DNA of 8,360 nt from an uncultured Eubacterium sp. (lineage in GTDB: Bacteria > Bacillota > Clostridia > Lachnospirales > Lachnospiraceae). Positions 1 to 6,532 of the stretch are shown here, in pieces. Below the pieces are notes generated by a model. The model ran no database searches and was not told the DNA's origin. It saw nothing but the letters and a program-made list of their open reading frames with translations. Location of the stretch: assembly GCA_902475415.1 (NCBI GenBank), contig CABRZK010000096.1:1-8360 (forward strand). Direction: 5' to 3'. A program made the translations under genes and the position numbers. The stretch's first letter is position 1, and every line of letters begins with the position of its first letter.

Positions 1-2
1 CT

Positions 3-278
3 GCCTCTACCATGGCGAATCCACATTGCATAAAAAAGACTAACGGCTGGTGGAGAATCGTAGGCGGTAAGGTAGACTTTAACTGCAACAGTGTGGAGAA
101 AAATGAGAATGGCTGGTGGAAAGTTGAAGGAGGAAAGGTGAATTTTAATTTTACCGGGATTGCCTCCAATCATAATGGACGTTGGTATTTAAAGGATGGC
201 AAGGTCGATTTTTCCAAGAATGGGAAAGTAAGGTATAATGGAAGCACACATAGAGTTGTGGATGGCAAAGTAATATAA
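3..278 (+). CDS. C-terminal end of a surface/cell-wall-binding-type repeat protein (5' partial)
   Basis: The frame is open to the left edge (A-S-T precede the first ATG at 12), so this is probably the tail of a longer protein and not an 88-aa gene; no ribosome binding site can be judged. Counting from that ATG, the peptide is built from about 22-residue repeats: NGWWRIVGGKVDFN, then NGWWKVEGGKVNFN, then NGRWYLKDGKVDFS, and a last degenerate unit ending in VVDGKVI. Repeats of this Gly/Trp/Lys type (NGWW..GKVDF) are common at the C-terminus of secreted Lachnospiraceae proteins and resemble choline-binding or glucan-binding repeats. They usually hold the protein to the cell wall or a glycan. That role is inferred from the family. 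The catalytic or adhesive part, if any, lies outside the window. The gene ends at a TAA and a hairpin follows 25 bp later. Confidence 0.75.
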   Translation, partial: ASTMANPHCIKKTNGWWRIVGGKVDFNCNSVEKNENGWWKVEGGKVNFNFTGIASNHNGRWYLKDGKVDFSKNGKVRYNGSTHRVVDGKVI

Positions 279-303
279 TTTCAGATAAAATTCAAGAAAT
301 TAG

Positions 304-347
304 AGAAGGCACTTTTTCGATTATATATAGTCGGAAAGGTGCCTTCT
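304..347 (+). terminator. Long hairpin, probable terminator of the repeat-protein gene
   Basis: A 17-bp stem pairs 304-320 with 331-347 (arms begin AGAAGGCAC and end GTGCCTTCT, with two G-T wobbles) around a 10-nt AT-rich loop. It lies 25 bp after the stop codon at 278. The T-run after the right arm is short, so termination may be weak. The opposite strand is T-rich after the stem, so it could also serve transcripts coming leftward. Confidence 0.6.
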
Positions 348-550
348 TAGATGCAGGACATATTTTTGATTGTACAAGAAATGTGATATATGATAATTCA
401 TAGTATTTTCAGAAAGTATAATCTGAATTTATAAAAACTATAAGATATAATAAAAGAAACTCGTGGAAACGGCGACGTGACAGTTATTTTTGGGATGCCG
501 TAAGAGAAAAGGAGTATGGAAAGTGGGGCAGATTTCACTTTGACCCGTTT

Positions 551-853
551 TCAGAGAGTTTTCCGGTAAGCGCTGGGAGTTATCCCGGTGAGATCTTTAA
601 AGGCTTTTGTGAATTTTCCCTGGGTTTCATAGCCGACCTTTGCCGCGATTTCTGCAATACTGCAGTCTGTCCGGCGAAGAAGTTCCATGCTTTCTCTGAT
701 CCGGTATTCCTTCATGTAAGTCGCAACCGGCAGACCATAGACTCCTTTGAAAGTTTCTTTTAAGGATGAAGTGTTGATCAGATACTGTTTTGACAGTTCC
801 CCGATGGTAAAACGACGATCCAGGTGTGAGGTTAATTGATGATGGATTTCTGA
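551..853 (-). pseudogene. AraC-family regulator remnant (C-terminal DNA-binding domain only)
   Basis: Read on the minus strand from 853 to the TGA at 553-551, one open frame of 100 codons gives an unbroken AraC/XylS DNA-binding domain. It opens SEIHHQLTSHLDRRFTIGEL. The first helix-turn-helix region runs from FTIGELSKQYLINTSSLK to the linker GLPVATYMKEYRI. The second covers SIAEIAAKVGYETQGKFTKAF and ends TPSAYRKTL. Full-length members are about 300 residues, with an N-terminal sensor domain. Here the frame hits a TGA at 856-854 just before the domain, and there is no usable ATG or ribosome binding site, so the sensor half is gone. The homology stops where the plus-strand SurA-like fragment begins. 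An isolated domain could still bind DNA if expressed, but I see no promoter for it. A 79-aa open frame on the same strand (627-866) is out of frame with this homology and is a shadow. Confidence 0.8.
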
Positions 854-1292
854 TCAAGAAATACAACAGTATGTTGATTATTATAAAAATGAAGGATTAA
901 ATGAAGATGAAGCACTAGCAGCTGCTGTAGAGGATGCTGAAGAAAGAAATGCATTATATGTTGAAGCAATCAAAAATGGATATACTGTAACTGATGAAGA
1001 AATATACCAGTGGTTAGATGTATTAAGGGCGGCTTTGGAGGAAGATACCACAGGGGTATATCAAGCCGCTCTTGAGGGATTTGATTCGGAAGAAGCATAT
1101 TGGGATTATGAATATGAGGTTTATACTGTTGATCTTCCAATTCAAAATTATGTATCAGCAAAAGAAAAGGAATTTTTTATGAATAATCCCGAAGTGATGA
1201 ATGCGGATATTCCTTATAATGAATGGACAAAAGCTTTTGAAGAATTAAAGGATGAATTGGTAGAAAAACAGAATTTTCAAGTTGTACAGTGA
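843..1292 (+). pseudogene. SurA/foldase-like protein fragment lacking its N-terminus
   Basis: The frame is open from 843, just after a TGA at 840-842, to the TGA at 1290-1292, giving 149 codons. It contains no ATG, GTG or TTG before a TTG at 1035, which has no good ribosome binding site. The protein-like signal nevertheless starts at once (SDQEIQQYVDYYKNEGLNED, then ERNALYVEAIKNGYTVTDEE), so the true start has been lost. This heptad-rich, acidic helical pattern, with the 'NGYTVTDEEI' turn, resembles the SurA N-terminal chaperone domain of Gram-positive foldase or peptidyl-prolyl isomerase relatives, which normally begin with a signal peptide or lipoprotein signal absent here. No PPIase domain is visible downstream. 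The remaining part is rich in Glu, Asp, Tyr and Trp. The segment is visibly more AT-rich than the AraC fragment abutting it. The family assignment is tentative; the truncation is better supported. Confidence 0.55.
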
Positions 1293-1523
1293 ATCTGATT
1301 ATGATGTGACGGATATATAATATGTTATCTAAGGTAATCAAGTCCATTGAGATTCAAAAAACATATAAGCTCTCCAATCGTATCCTCTAAAACATCCCGG
1401 AAAATGTATTGCACGAAATAAAAGCGATAAATATGTTGTAAGTTTTACATACGGAATTTTATAGATAGTTGTATTCATATGTGTACCGGACAGATGGCAT
1501 TATGTTATCTGTTTATATAATGT
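1293..1523. other. Intergenic stretch with no recognisable gene
   Basis: This stretch lies between the SurA-like fragment and the bidirectional terminator. It is AT-rich and broken by stops in all frames. The longest start-led reading I see is about 22 codons from the ATG at 1321, with no convincing ribosome binding site and no family resemblance. I see no tRNA cloverleaf, riboswitch or promoter that I would defend. It may be decayed coding sequence belonging to the same degraded region. Confidence 0.5.
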
Positions 1524-1573
1524 GCAAAAAAGGAAAATGCAATTTAACGACACTTTACATTTTCCTTTTTTGC
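1524..1573. terminator. Bidirectional Rho-independent terminator
   Basis: A perfect 16-bp inverted repeat pairs 1524-1539 (GCAAAAAAGGAAAATG) with 1558-1573 (CATTTTCCTTTTTTGC) around an 18-nt loop. A-rich left arms and T-rich right arms occur on both strands, as expected for a terminator shared by convergent units: the plus-strand fragment ending at 1292 and the minus-strand cotJ operon ending at 1651. Confidence 0.8.
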
Positions 1574-1650
1574 AGATTAAAAAAATTAACTAAATGACAT
1601 TGACCTGGAAGGGAGGATATCATTTCAGGACAGCCTCTTTATCAAAAAAG

Positions 1651-2259
1651 TTATTTACTGCCACAATTATCAAAAGCCGGGTTGATTGCGTAGAAGTTCT
1701 TAGAATTCAGCTTATCTGTCACCAGTCGCAGTGCCTCGCCGAATCTCTGGAAGTGGACGATTTCTCTGGCCCGAAGGAAGCGGATGGGATCGCACACTTC
1801 AGGATCTTTTACCAGACGCAGAATATTGTCGTATGTGGTTCTTGCTTTCTGTTCAGCCGCCAAATCTTCGAAGAGATCTGTGATGGGATCACCTTTTGAT
1901 TGATACTCGCAGGCGTTTTGCGGGATTCCGGCAGCAGCAGTGGGCCACAAGCCAAGGGTATGATCTACATAATAGGTGTCAAATCCACTTTTCTTGATTT
2001 CTTCCGGTGTCAGGTCCTGGGTCAGCTGTTTTACGATCGCGCAGATCATTTCCATGTGTGCGAGCTCTTCTGTTCCAATATCTGTTAACAAACCGGCTAC
2101 TTCCCGATACGGCATAGCATATCTCTGAGAGAGATAGCGCATGGAAGCGGAAAGCTCGCCGTCTGGTCCGCCAAACTGAGAGATGATGATTTTTGCAATT
2201 GCCGGATTAGACTTGGTGATGCAAACCGGATATTGTAATCTTTTTTCATATTTCCACAT
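1651..2259 (-). CDS. cotJC: Spore coat protein CotJC, manganese-catalase family
   Basis: This 202-aa protein belongs to the CotJC/Mn-catalase family of ferritin-like four-helix bundles and would act in the spore coat of the mother-cell-derived shell. All five ligands expected for a dimanganese site can be placed: E35 (in GGPDGEL), E65 and H68 (in GTEELAH), E136 (in LAAEQKARTTY) and H169 (in REIVHFQRF). An active peroxide-degrading site is therefore plausible, though activity is inferred. The start is taken at the ATG at 2259 (MWKYEKRLQYPV) because family similarity begins there. A G-rich ribosome binding site (AAAGGGGG) sits about 12 nt upstream inside the cotJB end. The longer open frame reaching 2376 is cotJB read out of phase. 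It is the last gene of cotJABC, 4 nt after the cotJB stop, and is followed by the 1524-1573 terminator. Its length is close to the family norm of about 190-200 aa. Confidence 0.93.
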   Translation of the reverse strand: MWKYEKRLQYPVCITKSNPAIAKIIISQFGGPDGELSASMRYLSQRYAMPYREVAGLLTDIGTEELAHMEMICAIVKQLTQDLTPEEIKKSGFDTYYVDHTLGLWPTAAAGIPQNACEYQSKGDPITDLFEDLAAEQKARTTYDNILRLVKDPEVCDPIRFLRAREIVHFQRFGEALRLVTDKLNSKNFYAINPAFDNCGSK

Positions 2260-2263
2260 AAGA

Positions 2264-2533
2264 TTAATAGTACCCCCTTTCCCATGGCCACGGTGACACA
2301 GCCCACTGCCAATAATTCTGCCTCTGTTCTCCGGTCTGGGTAAGGGGACCGAATTTTGATTCATATTCTTCGACACAATGATGATATTTGTGCTTCATAT
2401 GTTGAAAATAATCCAGAGCGTCCGGATCTTTTGGATGTGTGTCAAGGAAAAGTGTAATATCGCTGATGGCAAATCCATACTGATAGATGGCGTTCATCAA
2501 CCGTTGTTTTTCAACATTACATGCAGCGTTCAC
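2264..2533 (-). CDS. cotJB: Spore coat assembly protein CotJB
   Basis: This 89-aa protein has the CotJB hallmarks: an N-terminal helix, then the LFLDTHPKDPDAL segment (about residues 28-40), a middle helix, YESKFGPLT, and the Trp-rich end WQWAVSPWPWE (PWPWE at 81-85). CotJB is a small coat protein that works with CotJA and CotJC; its precise biochemical role is unknown. The start chosen is GTG at 2533-2531, because AAAGGAGGG lies 7 nt before it on the minus strand. This makes it overlap the cotJA end by 17 nt. A start at Met13 (2497) would lack that site. The ATG at 2540 next to the Shine-Dalgarno belongs to the cotJA frame (MCRERCM) and does not lead into this protein. Confidence 0.9.
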   Translation of the reverse strand: MNAACNVEKQRLMNAIYQYGFAISDITLFLDTHPKDPDALDYFQHMKHKYHHCVEEYESKFGPLTQTGEQRQNYWQWAVSPWPWERGYY

Positions 2534-2738
2534 GACACATCCCTCCTTTCCCGGTAAATGGCTTATCTAATTCGGCAAAAATGGTACCGACCTTAAGTGC
2601 GCGGTCGAGATCGTACAGATTTCGAAACTGCTGCCATGGAACATAAGCCATGGCAATGGTCATGCTAGTACAGTCAGACTGTTTGAAACCTGATACACAG
2701 GAATAATCAGAATTCAGAGAATTACAATTACAATTCAA
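2517..2738 (-). CDS. cotJA: Spore coat protein CotJA with Cys-rich N-terminal extension
   Basis: The 73-aa reading carries the CotJA core AMAYVPWQQF (29-38), YDLDRALKVGTIF (42-54) and ELDKPF (56-61), typical of this small coat protein encoded ahead of cotJB and cotJC. The start is a TTG at 2738-2736 with GGAAAGGA about 9 nt upstream. No ATG occurs before Met26, which has no ribosome binding site, so the TTG is preferred though not certain. With this start the protein gains a Cys/Asn-rich leader (C3, C5, C14, C23) and ends with C68 and C72. Coat proteins are often cross-linked, so disulfide formation is possible, but this is inference. The gene is first in the cotJABC operon, overlaps cotJB by 17 nt and faces the divergent hydrogenase-like gene across about 180 bp. 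Confidence 0.85.
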   Translation of the reverse strand: MNCNCNSLNSDYSCVSGFKQSDCTSMTIAMAYVPWQQFRNLYDLDRALKVGTIFAELDKPFTGKGGMCRERCM

Positions 2739-2772
2739 AACACAATTTCCTTTCCGATAGATAGGTTTGTTT

Positions 2773-2802
2773 TACTATATGAAAAACAGGGGGATAGTGT
2801 GC
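2773..2802 (-). promoter_or_regulatory. Possible sporulation (sigma-E/sigma-K-like) promoter of cotJABC
   Basis: On the minus strand, CATATAGTA (2781-2773) matches the mother-cell -10 pattern CATAnnnTA. An ACAC element (within 2802-2797) lies about 15 nt upstream and could serve as the short -35. It sits about 35 bp before the cotJA TTG start. Mother-cell sigma control is known for Bacillus cotJ and is inferred here. Sigma-E and sigma-K cannot be told apart from this sequence. Confidence 0.4.
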
Positions 2803-2848
2803 AAATGGTAACTGATTGTTTTTTATTAAGTGCCTGACCGGTTTCCTA

Positions 2849-2877
2849 TTGACCGCATCTTTGTTAAGATTTAAACT
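2849..2877 (+). promoter_or_regulatory. Sigma-A-type promoter of the hydrogenase-helicase unit
   Basis: A -35 TTGACC (2849-2854) and a -10 TAAACT (2872-2877) are separated by exactly 17 bp and lie 43 bp upstream of the ATG at 2921. The -35 matches the consensus at 5 of 6 positions and the -10 at 4 of 6. Confidence 0.6.
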
Positions 2878-2920
2878 ATTGGCAGGGATAGGAGAGATCA
2901 TAGGAAAGGGTGATTAGTTT

Positions 2921-4423
2921 ATGAGAGGATTACACACACAGGTTTCAGACCTTCGAAAAGGAGTTTTTGTAGAGGTTGCTCGAATTGCTTATGAATCAGA
3001 AAATATCAATGATGATCTGGAAGCAATTCCGTACAAACTGTCTCCGGATGAAATGCCTCGTTTCAGAGAGAGTATTTACAGAGAGCGTGCAGTGAGTTCA
3101 GAACGTACAAGACTGGCACTTGGATTATCTCTTCGACCACAGAATAAACCGGTTCATATTACCAGTGGGTTGAATGATGCGACCGTGGATGAAATGTATT
3201 ATGAGCCACCTCTGATGCAGGTAATTCCGTCTGCATGTAATGCATGTGAGGATAATGTATACGAGGTAAGTAATCTGTGCAGAGGATGCCTGGCACATTC
3301 CTGTATGGAGGTCTGTCCGAAGGATGCGATTACGCACGTGGATGGACAGGCGCATATTGATAAATCAAAATGTATCAAATGTGGAAAATGTAAAAGTGCA
3401 TGTCCGTATGATGCAATTGGAAAGAAAATTCGTCCGTGTTCCGTTGCCTGTGGTATCAAAGCAATCGAGTCAGATGAATACGGAAGAGCTGTGATCAATC
3501 AGGATAAATGTTTGTCCTGTGGTATGTGTATGGTAAGTTGTCCGTTTGGTGCCATTGCAGATAAATCTCAGATTTTCCAGTTGATTCGCTGTATGAAAGA
3601 TGGCGGAGAAGTGGTTGCGGAAGTTGCGCCTGCTTATGCGGGACAGTTCGGCAAAGAAGCAACACCGGATAAAGTTTACGCAGCGCTATTGAAATTGGGA
3701 TTTTCGCAGGTATACGAAGTAGCACTTGGAGCTGATATCGGCGCTGTGACAGAAGCACATGATTATGTATATCATGTAAAAACGGGAGAAAAACCATTCC
3801 TGTTGACGTCCTGTTGTCCGGCTTGGTCCATGCTTGCAAAGAAACAGTTCCCGGAGATTATTGACAGTGTTTCCAAAGAGCTGACACCGATGGTGGCAAC
3901 GGCACGCAGCATCAAAAAGGAACATCCAAACGCAAAAGTAGTATTTATCGGACCGTGCGCGGCAAAAAAACTGGAGGCTATGCGCAAAACCGTCCGAAGT
4001 GATGTAGACTTTGTTATTACCTTTGAGGAACTGGATGCAATGTTTGAGGCAAGGGGCATTGATCCGAAGACGATTGAAAGTAAAGGACATCTGCATGATG
4101 CAACTGCTGCAGGTCGAGGATATGCAGTCGCAGGTGGAGTATCCAAGGCAATTGAAAACTGTATCCATGAGTACTATCCGGAGGTAGATGTCAAGATTGA
4201 ACATGTAGAGGGACTGGACGAGTGCAAGAAAGTACTGATGCTTGCAAAAGCCGGTCGGAAAAACGGTTACCTGATCGAAGGTATGGGATGCCCGGGCGGC
4301 TGTGTGGCCGGAGCGGGAACGTTAATTCCGGTACCGAATGCGAAAAAAGAAGTTCAGCAGATTGTTACAGAATCTACGAAGAAACTGCCTCCAAAACAAT
4401 TACGGGAGATAGAATTAAAATAA
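2921..4423 (+). CDS. [FeFe]-hydrogenase-like iron-sulfur protein, probably group B
   Basis: This 500-aa protein has an N-terminal iron-sulfur region and a C-terminal H-cluster-type domain. Cys motifs run CNAC (106-109), a ferredoxin CxxCxxxxCxxxCP (C120, C123, C128, C132), CIKCGKCKSACP (151-162), extra Cys 173 and 177, and CLSCGMCMVSCP (197-208). Three H-cluster signatures follow: L1 TSCCPAW (296-302), L2 GPCAAKK (344-350) and L3 EGMGCPGGCVAG (453-464). All four Cys expected to hold the H-cluster are present (C299, C346, C457, C461), as is the neighbouring C298 equivalent to the proton-relay Cys. L2 has Gly where prototypical enzymes have Met (MPC), a pattern I associate with the poorly characterised group B enzymes of Clostridia. 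The likely role is ferredoxin-linked H2 formation or uptake, or redox sensing, in the cytoplasm; no partner subunit is adjacent. An AGGAAAGGG site about 10 nt before the ATG supports the start. HydE, HydF and HydG maturases are not in the window. Confidence 0.88.
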   Translation: MRGLHTQVSDLRKGVFVEVARIAYESENINDDLEAIPYKLSPDEMPRFRESIYRERAVSSERTRLALGLSLRPQNKPVHITSGLNDATVDEMYYEPPLMQVIPSACNACEDNVYEVSNLCRGCLAHSCMEVCPKDAITHVDGQAHIDKSKCIKCGKCKSACPYDAIGKKIRPCSVACGIKAIESDEYGRAVINQDKCLSCGMCMVSCPFGAIADKSQIFQLIRCMKDGGEVVAEVAPAYAGQFGKEATPDKVYAALLKLGFSQVYEVALGADIGAVTEAHDYVYHVKTGEKPFLLTSCCPAWSMLAKKQFPEIIDSVSKELTPMVATARSIKKEHPNAKVVFIGPCAAKKLEAMRKTVRSDVDFVITFEELDAMFEARGIDPKTIESKGHLHDATAAGRGYAVAGGVSKAIENCIHEYYPEVDVKIEHVEGLDECKKVLMLAKAGRKNGYLIEGMGCPGGCVAGAGTLIPVPNAKKEVQQIVTESTKKLPPKQLREIELK

Positions 4424-4426
4424 TTT

Positions 4427-6304
4427 ATGAAAATTGACACAAGTCAGATTAATGCGATCAGGCACAAAGATGGGCCTGAGCTTGTGCTGGCAGGGCCGGG
4501 GTCTGGTAAGACCCTGGTCATCACCCGCCGGGTTCAGCATCTGATCGAACAATACCATATACCGCCATCGACGATTTTGGTCATTACCTTTACAAAAGCG
4601 GCAGCCACGGAGATGAAACAGCGGTTTGAAAAATTAATGGGTGGCAGAAGAGTTCCTGTTTCCTTTGGAACGTTTCATGCTGTCTATTTTATGATTTTAA
4701 AACATGCCTATGGATATACGGCAGATAACATTGTAAAAGAAGAGCAGCGTCTGCAGTTTATGAAAGAATATATTCACAGACTGCGTCTGGAATATGATGA
4801 TGAAAACGAATTTATATCCAGTTTGCTCTCAGAAATTAGTCTGGTAAAAAACACATCCGTAAATCTGGAACATTACTATTCCTCCTGCTGCGGGCAGGAT
4901 GTCTTTCGAAAAATATTCGAAGCTTATGAATCCTTTTTACATCAGAATCGTTTGATTGACTTTGATGATATGCTGGTATACTGCAAAGAATTGCTGATGC
5001 AGCGCCCGGACATTCTGGCGGCCTGGCAACGCAGATATCAGTACATTCTGATCGATGAATTTCAGGATATCAATCAGATTCAGTATGATATTATCCGCAT
5101 GCTTGCGACACCGCAGGATAATTTATTTATCGTGGGAGATGATGATCAGTCCATTTACCGTTTTCGAGGAGCGAGACCGGAAATAATGCTGAATTTTACC
5201 AGTGACTATCCGTCGGCCGGAAAAGTCATCCTGGCAACAAATTATCGTTCCGGTTCGGAAATTGTGAAACAAGCCGGAAATCTGATCTCATTTAATGAAA
5301 AAAGGTTTGACAAGGAGATTACACCTGCGGCAGAAACAGGAATTCCGGTAAAGAAACAGGAATTTCAGACACAGCGGGAACAGAATTTGTATGTGATTCA
5401 GGAAATTTTGCGTCTTCACAGAGAAGGCATGGAATACAGTGATATGGCAGTTCTGTTTCGGACAAATATGCAGCCACGTCTGCTGATGGAAATGATGCTG
5501 GATTACAGTATTCCGTTCACGGCAAAAGACAGGATTCCGAATATTTATGATCACTGGATCACCAGAGATTTGTTTGCATACATATCAATTGCCAGAGGAG
5601 ATCGGCGCAGAAGCAGTTTCCTGAAAATCATGAATCGTCCGAAACGTTATCTTTCCAGAGAAAGTCTGCCCTATGAAGAGGTTGCTTTTGATGTATGGGA
5701 AGAATTTTATGAAGACCAGAGATGGATGGTGCAGCGACTGGAAAAATTGCAGATGGATCTGAAGGTGATTGCCGGAATGCGTCCATTTTCTGCCATTAAT
5801 TATATTCGAAAAGGTGTAGCATATGAAGATTATCTGCGGGAATATGCGGAAGTGCGCCGTATCCCTTTTGAAGATCTGACGGATGTACTGGATGAATTAC
5901 AGGAAAATGCCAGAGGATTTGAAACTTTTGATGACTGGTTCGAACATATTTCACAGCTGCAGGAAGAGCTGGAAGAACAGGCCAAAAAGCAGAAAGTTGT
6001 GGATGGTGTGAATTTAAGTACCCTTCATTCTTCCAAAGGACTGGAATATGAGACTGTTTTTCTGATAGATGTAAATGAAAAGGTAATGCCAAATAAGAAG
6101 GCTGTACTGGATGCTGATCTGGAGGAGGAACGCCGGATGTTCTATGTGGGTATGACAAGAGCGAAAAGCCGATTGTATCTGCTCTGGTCTCACCAGATAC
6201 GCAATAAAGATATGGAACCATCGCGGTTTCTGACAGAGTGTGAATCCGCCCGGGTGCGACAGGCGAAGGAGCGTGGCAGTAGAAGTACAGGCAAAAGGTG
6301 TTAA
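4427..6304 (+). CDS. UvrD/PcrA-type superfamily 1A DNA helicase
   Basis: This 625-aa ATP-dependent 3'-5' helicase family protein has the SF1A motifs in order: Q motif (TSQINAI, 5-11), Walker A AGPGSGKT (22-29), motif Ia ITFTKAAATEM, Ib FGTFHAV, Walker B DEFQD (210-214), motif III GDDDQSIYRFRGA (237-249), IV ATNYRS, V STLHSSKGLEYETVF and VI EERRMFYVGMTRAK (567-580). All catalytic residues appear intact. It is shorter than PcrA/UvrD (about 720-750 aa) because little follows motif VI: it ends in a short basic tail and lacks the C-terminal region used for RNA polymerase contact in PcrA. I therefore call it a PcrA-like paralogue and not pcrA itself. The ATG lies 3 nt after the hydrogenase stop with only a weak GGGAG 18 nt upstream, which suggests translational coupling. 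Its role would be DNA repair or replication-conflict resolution, inferred from the family. Confidence 0.9.
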   Translation: MKIDTSQINAIRHKDGPELVLAGPGSGKTLVITRRVQHLIEQYHIPPSTILVITFTKAAATEMKQRFEKLMGGRRVPVSFGTFHAVYFMILKHAYGYTADNIVKEEQRLQFMKEYIHRLRLEYDDENEFISSLLSEISLVKNTSVNLEHYYSSCCGQDVFRKIFEAYESFLHQNRLIDFDDMLVYCKELLMQRPDILAAWQRRYQYILIDEFQDINQIQYDIIRMLATPQDNLFIVGDDDQSIYRFRGARPEIMLNFTSDYPSAGKVILATNYRSGSEIVKQAGNLISFNEKRFDKEITPAAETGIPVKKQEFQTQREQNLYVIQEILRLHREGMEYSDMAVLFRTNMQPRLLMEMMLDYSIPFTAKDRIPNIYDHWITRDLFAYISIARGDRRRSSFLKIMNRPKRYLSRESLPYEEVAFDVWEEFYEDQRWMVQRLEKLQMDLKVIAGMRPFSAINYIRKGVAYEDYLREYAEVRRIPFEDLTDVLDELQENARGFETFDDWFEHISQLQEELEEQAKKQKVVDGVNLSTLHSSKGLEYETVFLIDVNEKVMPNKKAVLDADLEEERRMFYVGMTRAKSRLYLLWSHQIRNKDMEPSRFLTECESARVRQAKERGSRSTGKRC

Positions 6305-6386
6305 TCAGAAAATGAACAGAATGAAAAAAGTGCTTTCGTAATGCAGTTTGCGTGATACAGATGCATGTCATGCTTAAAAATAAAAA

Positions 6387-6451
6387 GATAACATTCAAAA
6401 CATTTATGTCGAATATTTATTTCGCATGGATGTTATCGTTCGTGTTTTTTT
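6387..6451 (+). terminator. Branched hairpin with T-run after the helicase gene, possible first terminator
   Basis: An outer 8-bp stem pairs GATAACAT (6387-6394) with ATGTTATC (6430-6437). Inside it, CGAA (6410-6413) pairs with TTCG (6421-6424), extended by ATG/CAT across a bulge. A run of seven Ts (6445-6451) lies 7 nt after the outer stem. The gap before the T-run makes intrinsic termination uncertain. The stronger site is at 6488-6532. Confidence 0.4.
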
Positions 6452-6487
6452 ATATTGGTAAAAATAATGAAAACTTATAGTGCAAAC

Positions 6488-6532
6488 AAAAAATCTCTCA
6501 GATAAGAACTACGCCTATCTGAGAGATTTTTT
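6488..6532. terminator. Strong bidirectional Rho-independent terminator
   Basis: A 17-bp perfect stem pairs 6488-6504 (AAAAAATCTCTCAGATA) with 6516-6532 (TATCTGAGAGATTTTTT) around an 11-nt loop, with T-runs at the end on both strands. It separates the convergent helicase gene and the DUF1292 gene, whose TAA stop (6534-6532) touches the stem by one base. Confidence 0.9.

Noticed and set aside
446..451. TATAAT-like -10 element on the plus strand
   Set aside because: No acceptable -35 lies about 17 bp upstream (CTGAAT there) and no gene follows, and such a hexamer is expected by chance in this AT-rich DNA.
455..512. Possible riboswitch-like pairing ACGGC/GCCGT ahead of a ribosome-binding-site-like sequence
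   Set aside because: Only a 5-bp pairing is visible, it matches no riboswitch consensus I know, and there is no downstream gene to control.
516..569. Short plus-strand frame of 17 codons starting ATG after AAAAGGAG
   Set aside because: The Shine-Dalgarno is only 1 nt from the ATG, the frame ends inside the AraC remnant on the other strand, and the peptide resembles nothing I know.
1622..1645. TTTCAGGACAGCCTCTTT, which looks like one arm of a Clostridia-type terminator stem
   Set aside because: No complementary arm is present nearby, so it is not a hairpin. The real terminator for cotJ is at 1524-1573.
1594..1899. 101-codon plus-strand frame preceded by GGGAGG-like bases
   Set aside because: It lies antisense to the well-supported cotJC gene and its product has no family features.
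2260..2376. N-terminal extension of CotJC up to 2376
   Set aside because: The added 39 residues are cotJB read out of phase. CotJC family similarity begins at the ATG at 2259.
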